Assembly (NCBI GenBank): GCA_050299555.1
Contig: JBNKWA010000037.1
Span: forward strand, 1 to 9,807
Source of the DNA: JBNKWA01 sp050299555
Lineage (GTDB): Bacteria; Pseudomonadota; Alphaproteobacteria; Rhodobacterales; Rhodobacteraceae
Direction of reading: 5' to 3'
Length of the DNA stretch: 9,807 bases
Shown here: positions 6,674 to 9,807 of the stretch, piece after piece
How positions within the stretch are numbered: position 1 is the stretch's first letter
Layout of the letters: each line of letters starts with the position of its first letter
Notes under the pieces: model-generated
Seen by the model: the letters and a program-made list of their open reading frames with translations, nothing else
The model's database searches: none
What the model was told of the DNA's origin: nothing
Program-made: the position numbers and the translations under genes

Positions 6674-7008
6674 CAGTACAACCCCCAGTGCTCGTACGGG
6701 TCATACGGGATCTGCCCCGCGCCCAAGTTCTCGCTCGTATCACTGGACGCCGGGGGCAGCGCAATGCCCGCATCTGACGAAGGCGGAAACAGGCCTCGAT
6801 TCTCGTCCTCAAGTCGCCGCATGTAATCGTCGTTCTCCCTGTTCCGACGTCGTCTGTCCTCGTTTGCCGCTTCACTGTCGTCCAGAATACCAATCGCATT
6901 CAAAAGACCTCGCCCCGAGAGCCTGCCCCACGCTGTTCCCCCGGTGCTCCCTACAGGGGTCCGCCAGCCACGGCACGGTACCGTCAGGTGAATACCCTCT
7001 CTGGACAC
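6673..7008 (-). CDS. 111-residue ORF, Rhs-tail-like linker protein, function unknown
   Basis: The product has a Gly-rich start, then GLLNAIGILDDSEAANEDR (34-52) and a highly charged helical stretch RRRRNRENDDYMRRLEDENR (52-71). It ends in a Pro/Ser-rich acidic tail finishing IPYDPYEHWGLY. This layout resembles the variable linker after an Rhs core, but no core motif and no catalytic domain is visible. The nominal GTG start at 7008 is poor: codons 3-15 lie inside a dispersed repeat (copy A). A TTG at 6903 preceded by GAGG at about five bases is an alternative that would give 76 residues. It is in the same frame as the 221-residue gene upstream, separated by one TAG and three codons. It overlaps the membrane-protein gene by one base (TGATG). 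It could also be a relic of a longer toxin gene. Confidence 0.45.
   Translation of the reverse strand: MSREGIHLTVPCRGWRTPVGSTGGTAWGRLSGRGLLNAIGILDDSEAANEDRRRRNRENDDYMRRLEDENRGLFPPSSDAGIALPPASSDTSENLGAGQIPYDPYEHWGLY
6931..7002. repeat. Diverged direct repeat, copy A
   Basis: This is the partner of the copy at 6152-6220, about 805 bases away: 6983-7002 matches 6178-6197 at 18 of 20 bases, and CGCTGTTCCCCCGG (6931-6944) matches the second block with one difference. It begins right after the 221-residue gene in the direction of transcription and overlaps the nominal N-terminus of the 111-residue ORF. The two copies bracket the 111-residue ORF and membrane-protein pair. Confidence 0.5.
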
Positions 7009-7017
7009 CTCACAATG

Positions 7018-7683
7018 CTACCGCAAGGCGCTCTTGCCACTTACGAATTCAACAACTGCAAGAATCCTGTTCATTACAACATTGACTCTATCCAAAAAGT
7101 CGTCTTTCGAATAAACCCTCTGCTCTAGAGTATCGAAAAACAGCGGGTCGATCACAATCCTTGGGCACGCCAAGCCGGAATATTTCAAATCGAGAAAGGA
7201 TCTAATGGTACCACTCTTAACCATGCTGCCCATCACTACGAAGGTGTGCAGCCCGTCCTTTTCTGAAATGGTAAGCTCCAAGCAAAAATCATGGGTCGTC
7301 GGCCTAACTTCCACGTCGATACCATCCTCAAGAGCATTTTTCCAATCGGTAAACCAAGCTACAACGTCCCTCCTGGAATATGCTGGGCTGATATCTGAAA
7401 GTGTCGGCTCTTGCCGGACAATCCACCGATAAAATTCTTTTACGAGTTCGTGGTCGTAGGGATCGTGCGGTGGTTCAATGCAGTATGGATTTATGTTGTG
7501 CATATGTTTTTTGAAGTGCGAGTAGACCTCATCGGGATTTCTGTGGGTATGGGCTGAGAAGAGCCATACTTTCTCCCGCGTCGGTTGGTCCCAGAGTCCG
7601 TCGAACGGGGCCTGTCGTGCTGCGATTGCCGCGCGCAGCCAGCGCAGCATTTCCTCGCATCTTGGATCGAACTGCGTATTCAC
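7018..7683 (-). CDS. Unrecognised 221-residue protein in the toxin-immunity island
   Basis: I do not recognise this soluble, probably cytoplasmic protein. Residues 33-70 are rich in His and aromatics (QPTREKVWLFSAHTHRNP, then SHFKKHMHNINPY). An acidic middle follows (DWKNALEDGIDVEV, 113-126), then an apparent alternating beta region (FCLELTISEKDGLHTFVVMG, 133-152) and a C-terminal helix (FLDRVNVVMNRILAVVEF). There is no signal peptide, membrane helix or coiled coil. The start is a GTG at 7683 with GGGAG about ten bases upstream. It lies 67 bases after the Imm26-like gene on the same strand, and its composition is lower in G+C than the chromosome. The position suggests an orphan immunity protein or an accessory of a lost toxin; that is inference. 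It ends with TAG, followed in the same frame by the 111-residue ORF. Confidence 0.7.
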   Translation of the reverse strand: MNTQFDPRCEEMLRWLRAAIAARQAPFDGLWDQPTREKVWLFSAHTHRNPDEVYSHFKKHMHNINPYCIEPPHDPYDHELVKEFYRWIVRQEPTLSDISPAYSRRDVVAWFTDWKNALEDGIDVEVRPTTHDFCLELTISEKDGLHTFVVMGSMVKSGTIRSFLDLKYSGLACPRIVIDPLFFDTLEQRVYSKDDFLDRVNVVMNRILAVVEFVSGKSALR

Positions 7684-7750
7684 TTTTCACCAATCTCCCG
7701 TCGCTGTGCTTTGCTTGCGAGATGTGCTGGTCCTTCACTCCGTGTTGAAG

Positions 7751-8239
7751 TCATGAAAAATGCGGGTAAACAATCCCGTAACTTCCAGTCAAAATCCGAT
7801 TGGCAATATCCGGCGGAGCCACCACTATGCCAATCTCCGAAGAGTAAAACTTCTCTGGAAGCTTGCCTACGTATTTCTGCTCTTCGTTTGGCTTCCAGAT
7901 ATACCACTCGCTGGAAATCTTCACGCTCGGATTGCCGTAGTCTGCGCTGTCGCGGAACGTAACGTCTATCCTACCGGGAACGGGTGCGTTGCCAATATTT
8001 TCCAAAGCGAAAAATTTCACTGCATTCCTGAGAAAGACATGTGAAAAAAACCTGACCTCACTATCGACGATTTGTTCCAACGGTGGTACCGCGCCTCTAT
8101 CATAAACATCCGAGAAGGCCCGTATCACATAACTATCCAATTGCGTCCTATCATCGCAAATGTACTGCACGTACCCGACCTTTGCATCACCCAACGGCAC
8201 CGAGAAGACATCGCCCAATTTAATTCTTATCCTTGCCAT
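7751..8239 (-). CDS. Imm26-like immunity protein (probable)
   Basis: The 162-residue soluble product begins MARIRIKLGDVFSVPLGDAK and continues VGYVQYI. The pattern GDVF.(I/V)PL followed by a G-Y segment is, from memory, the signature start of Imm26-type immunity proteins found next to polymorphic toxins. The rest is beta-rich with many aromatics (SEVRFFSHVFLRNAVKFF, 60-77; SSEWYIWKPNEEQKYVGKLP, 109-128) and ends TGSYGIVYPHFS. The ATG at 8239 lies five bases after the stop of the Rhs-type tail, with GGGGA about ten bases upstream. A GTG at 8269 would overlap that tail, and the ten extra residues do not fit the family start. Immediate position after a toxin C-terminus is the usual place for the cognate immunity gene, whose product would bind the toxin in the cytoplasm. 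The family call is moderate confidence; the gene itself is likely real. Confidence 0.72.
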   Translation of the reverse strand: MARIRIKLGDVFSVPLGDAKVGYVQYICDDRTQLDSYVIRAFSDVYDRGAVPPLEQIVDSEVRFFSHVFLRNAVKFFALENIGNAPVPGRIDVTFRDSADYGNPSVKISSEWYIWKPNEEQKYVGKLPEKFYSSEIGIVVAPPDIANRILTGSYGIVYPHFS

Positions 8240-8244
8240 GAACG

Positions 8245-8448
8245 TCAAATCCCCAATCCCGGCCACCACTTCGGAGCGATCGAGTTGATCTGGTTGAGCA
8301 GTTGCCCGCCCTTGGGACCGCCGTACTGATTGATCAGTCGTTGTTCAAGGATCCTGGCAGCCTCTCGGCTGAGGTTGGCGGCACCGGCAACGCCGCGGTA
8401 CTGCAGCGCGGCCTTGGCCACGCTGTTCGCGGCATGCTCTGCGGCACG
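8245..8448 (-). pseudogene. Rhs-type toxin C-terminal tail fragment
   Basis: About 67 codons stay open in one frame, starting RAAEHAANSVAKAALQYRG and ending INSIAPKWWPGLGI. The segment ANLSREAARILEQRLINQYG followed by LLNQINSI has the spacing seen near the end of many Rhs and haemagglutinin toxins: an E in a helix, then an N in a short strand. I suspect the last part of a GIY-YIG-like nuclease fold, but the GIY and YIG strands and the Arg helix are not visible. The upstream part belongs to a different frame carrying Rhs core sequence, so this tail has no start of its own and is probably not expressed as an active toxin. An Imm26-like gene follows after five bases. Confidence 0.6.
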
Positions 8449-8758
8449 GAGCCGAGATGATCGCGGTGGAGATAGCCGACCACGCCGTCCACCAGCCGCA
8501 CGTCGGGGTGCACGTGCCAGATCACCTCCTCGCTGGCGGTGGCGAAGGCGAGAAGCTCCACCGGCCGAAGACAAGTCCCCGGGGCCAGGCGGTGACCCCG
8601 GTGGCGGCGGTTTTCTTCACGCGGGCGCCATCGGGGCCGTAGGTGAAGCTGGTGGTGCCGCCGCCGAGAGTGACGCCGAGCGGGCGGTTCTCGCCGTCAT
8701 GGGTCATGACCTTGCCGCCCGCCCCGGCGAGCGTGTCGCCGCAGGCGCGCGGGGCCCG
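8445..8758 (-). pseudogene. Degenerate Rhs-repeat core fragment
   Basis: Two pieces of a typical Rhs/YD-repeat core are visible in different frames. The first (8758 to about 8600) reads CGDTLAGAGGKVMTHDGENR, followed by TSFTYGPDGARVKKTAATG. The second (8561-8445) reads EEVIWHVHPDVRLVDGVVGY, followed by LHRDHLGSV. Between them the expected short linking strand is scrambled and the frame changes. After LGSV the core should continue for roughly a hundred residues through a YDP..GRF...DP motif; instead it joins the toxin tail in yet another frame. Everything N-terminal to CGDTLAG is missing. The fragment starts only three bases past the comM stop codon. Intact Rhs proteins exceed a thousand residues and deliver the C-terminal toxin to neighbouring cells; this is a remnant. 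Confidence 0.8.
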
Positions 8759-8761
8759 GCC

Positions 8762-9807
8762 TCAGGCGGCCCCGGCCACCGCCTTTGCCGCGCCGGAGCG
8801 CATCAGCCGATAGCTCGCCGCCTCGGCCACATGGGCGCGCCTGACCGGCTGCGAGCCCTCGAGATCGGCGATGGTGCGCGCCACCCTCAGGAGCCGGTGA
8901 TAGCCGCGGGCGGTCAGCCGGTGGCGGTCGGCGATCCGGGCCAGCAGCGCCTCGGCCTCGTCATCGGTCTTCACCACCCGGTCGAGCAGGTCGCCCTCGG
9001 CATCGGCGTTCAGCGCCGCGCGCGGCTCCGAAGCATAGCGCTGCGCCTGGACCTGGCGCGCCGCCGCGACGCGCCCGGCGATGGCAGAGGAGGGCTCGCC
9101 CGCCGGCGCGGTGACCAGATCGGCCACCGAGACCGGCGGCACCTCGACGCGCAAGTCGAACCGGTCCATCAGCGGCCCGGAGATGCGCCCCAGATAGTCC
9201 TCGCCGCAGATCGGCGCCCGGCTGCAGGCGCGCCCGGCATCGGCGAGATAGCCGCACTTGCAGGGGTTGGCCGCCGCCACCAGCATGAACCGGCACGGGT
9301 AGCGGACATGGGCGTTGGCCCGGGCCACCACCACCTCGCCGGCCTCGACCGGCTGGCGCAGGGTCTCGAGCACCGGCCGGGGGAATTCCGGCAGCTCGTC
9401 GAGAAAGAGGACGCCGTTATGGGCGAGGCTGATCTCGCCCGGGCCGGCGCCGCGGCCGCCGCCGACCACCGCCGCCATGGATGCGGTATGGTGGGGCTCG
9501 CGGAACGGCCGGGCGCGGGAGATGCCGCCGTCCAGAAGCCCCGCCAGCGAATGGATCATCGAGGTTTCCAGCGTCTCGGCCGGCGACATCGGCGGCAGCA
9601 GACCCGGCAGCCGCGCCGCCAGCATCGACTTGCCCGAGCCGGGCGGGCCGACCATGAAGAGGTGATGCCGGCCGGCGGCGGCGATCTCCAGCGCCCGCTT
9701 GGCCCGCTCCTGCCCCTTGACGTCGCGCATGTCGCGCCCGGCGGGATCGGCGGCATGCTCGCCCGGCTGCGCCGGCGCCACCGGTCCGCGCCCGCTGAGA
9801 TGCTGGG
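8762..9807 (-). CDS. comM: ComM/YifB family Mg-chelatase-like AAA+ ATPase (N-terminus outside the window)
   Basis: The visible 347 residues are the AAA+ and C-terminal parts of ComM/YifB, a hexameric cytoplasmic ATPase. In Vibrio cholerae ComM promotes branch migration during integration of transforming DNA. Visible motifs, numbered from the right edge, are QHLSG (1-5), DVKGQERAKRALEIAAAG (28-45), Walker A GPPGSGKS (53-60), REPHHTAS (102-109), Walker B LFLDELPEFPRP (133-144) and the Cys cluster NPCKCGYLADAGRACSRAP. These are followed by ISGPLMDRFDLRVEVPPV and the C-terminal helical domain with LTARGYHRLLRVARTIADLE. The usual N-terminal domain of about 160-200 residues lies beyond the window. 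The end EAASYRLMRSGAAKAVAGAA looks like a normal C-terminus, so the Rhs remnant next to it has not truncated the gene. From memory comM is often near gshB in alphaproteobacteria. Confidence 0.93.
   Translation of the reverse strand, partial: QHLSGRGPVAPAQPGEHAADPAGRDMRDVKGQERAKRALEIAAAGRHHLFMVGPPGSGKSMLAARLPGLLPPMSPAETLETSMIHSLAGLLDGGISRARPFREPHHTASMAAVVGGGRGAGPGEISLAHNGVLFLDELPEFPRPVLETLRQPVEAGEVVVARANAHVRYPCRFMLVAAANPCKCGYLADAGRACSRAPICGEDYLGRISGPLMDRFDLRVEVPPVSVADLVTAPAGEPSSAIAGRVAAARQVQAQRYASEPRAALNADAEGDLLDRVVKTDDEAEALLARIADRHRLTARGYHRLLRVARTIADLEGSQPVRRAHVAEAASYRLMRSGAAKAVAGAA

Noticed and set aside
6468..7085. A 205-codon plus-strand ORF
   Set aside because: It is opposite the membrane protein and the 111-residue ORF. 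Its product is Ser/Thr/Arg-rich without structure, while the minus-strand frames show coupling, a ribosome site and membrane helices.
1..9807. tRNA, rRNA, CRISPR array or complete insertion sequence
   Set aside because: I saw no tRNA-like cloverleaf with conserved arms, no regularly spaced repeats, no rRNA stretches and no transposase or integrase reading frame.

Overview
The window reads as a chromosomal segment from a GC-rich proteobacterium, most likely an alphaproteobacterium. The evidence is the GC-rich codon use (sample stretches near 70% G+C), a non-pyrrolysine MttB homologue next to an StcD-like N-methyl-amine demethylase, and glutathione synthase lying near a ComM/YifB ATPase. I cannot name the genus. 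Apart from the bases, everything here is judged from sequence motifs and recalled family knowledge; no search was run.

Left third (1-2811, minus strand): a two-gene unit in the order mttB-like, then stcD-like, with 66 bases between them. It predicts stepwise demethylation of a quaternary amine (possibly a betaine such as proline betaine): a corrinoid-dependent methyltransferase removes one methyl group and a flavin/Fe-S dehydrogenase removes the next. The stcD-like gene runs off the left edge.

Middle (2812-5848, plus strand): after a 183-base divergent intergenic region comes a cation diffusion facilitator metal exporter, then gshB (glutathione synthase), then an alpha/beta hydrolase of the HSL family that overlaps gshB by ATGA. 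These genes are intact and high-GC.

Right third (5849-8760): an accessory island of clearly different composition (one 60-base line at 6421 is 35% G+C and one at 7141 is 52%, against 72% at 5101). Read on the minus strand from 8758 down to 6428 it holds a broken Rhs core remnant touching the end of comM, an Rhs-type C-terminal toxin tail, an Imm26-like immunity gene, an unrecognised 221-residue gene, a 111-residue Rhs-tail-like ORF, and a three-helix small membrane protein translationally coupled to it. Two copies of a diverged direct repeat lie at the ends of the second part of the island. This looks like a decayed polymorphic-toxin cassette array in which toxins have been lost or broken and candidate immunity genes remain. 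The flank 5849-6427 has no credible gene.

Right edge (8762-9807, minus strand): the C-terminal 347 residues of ComM/YifB, which enters from outside the window. The island sits between the gshB unit and comM.
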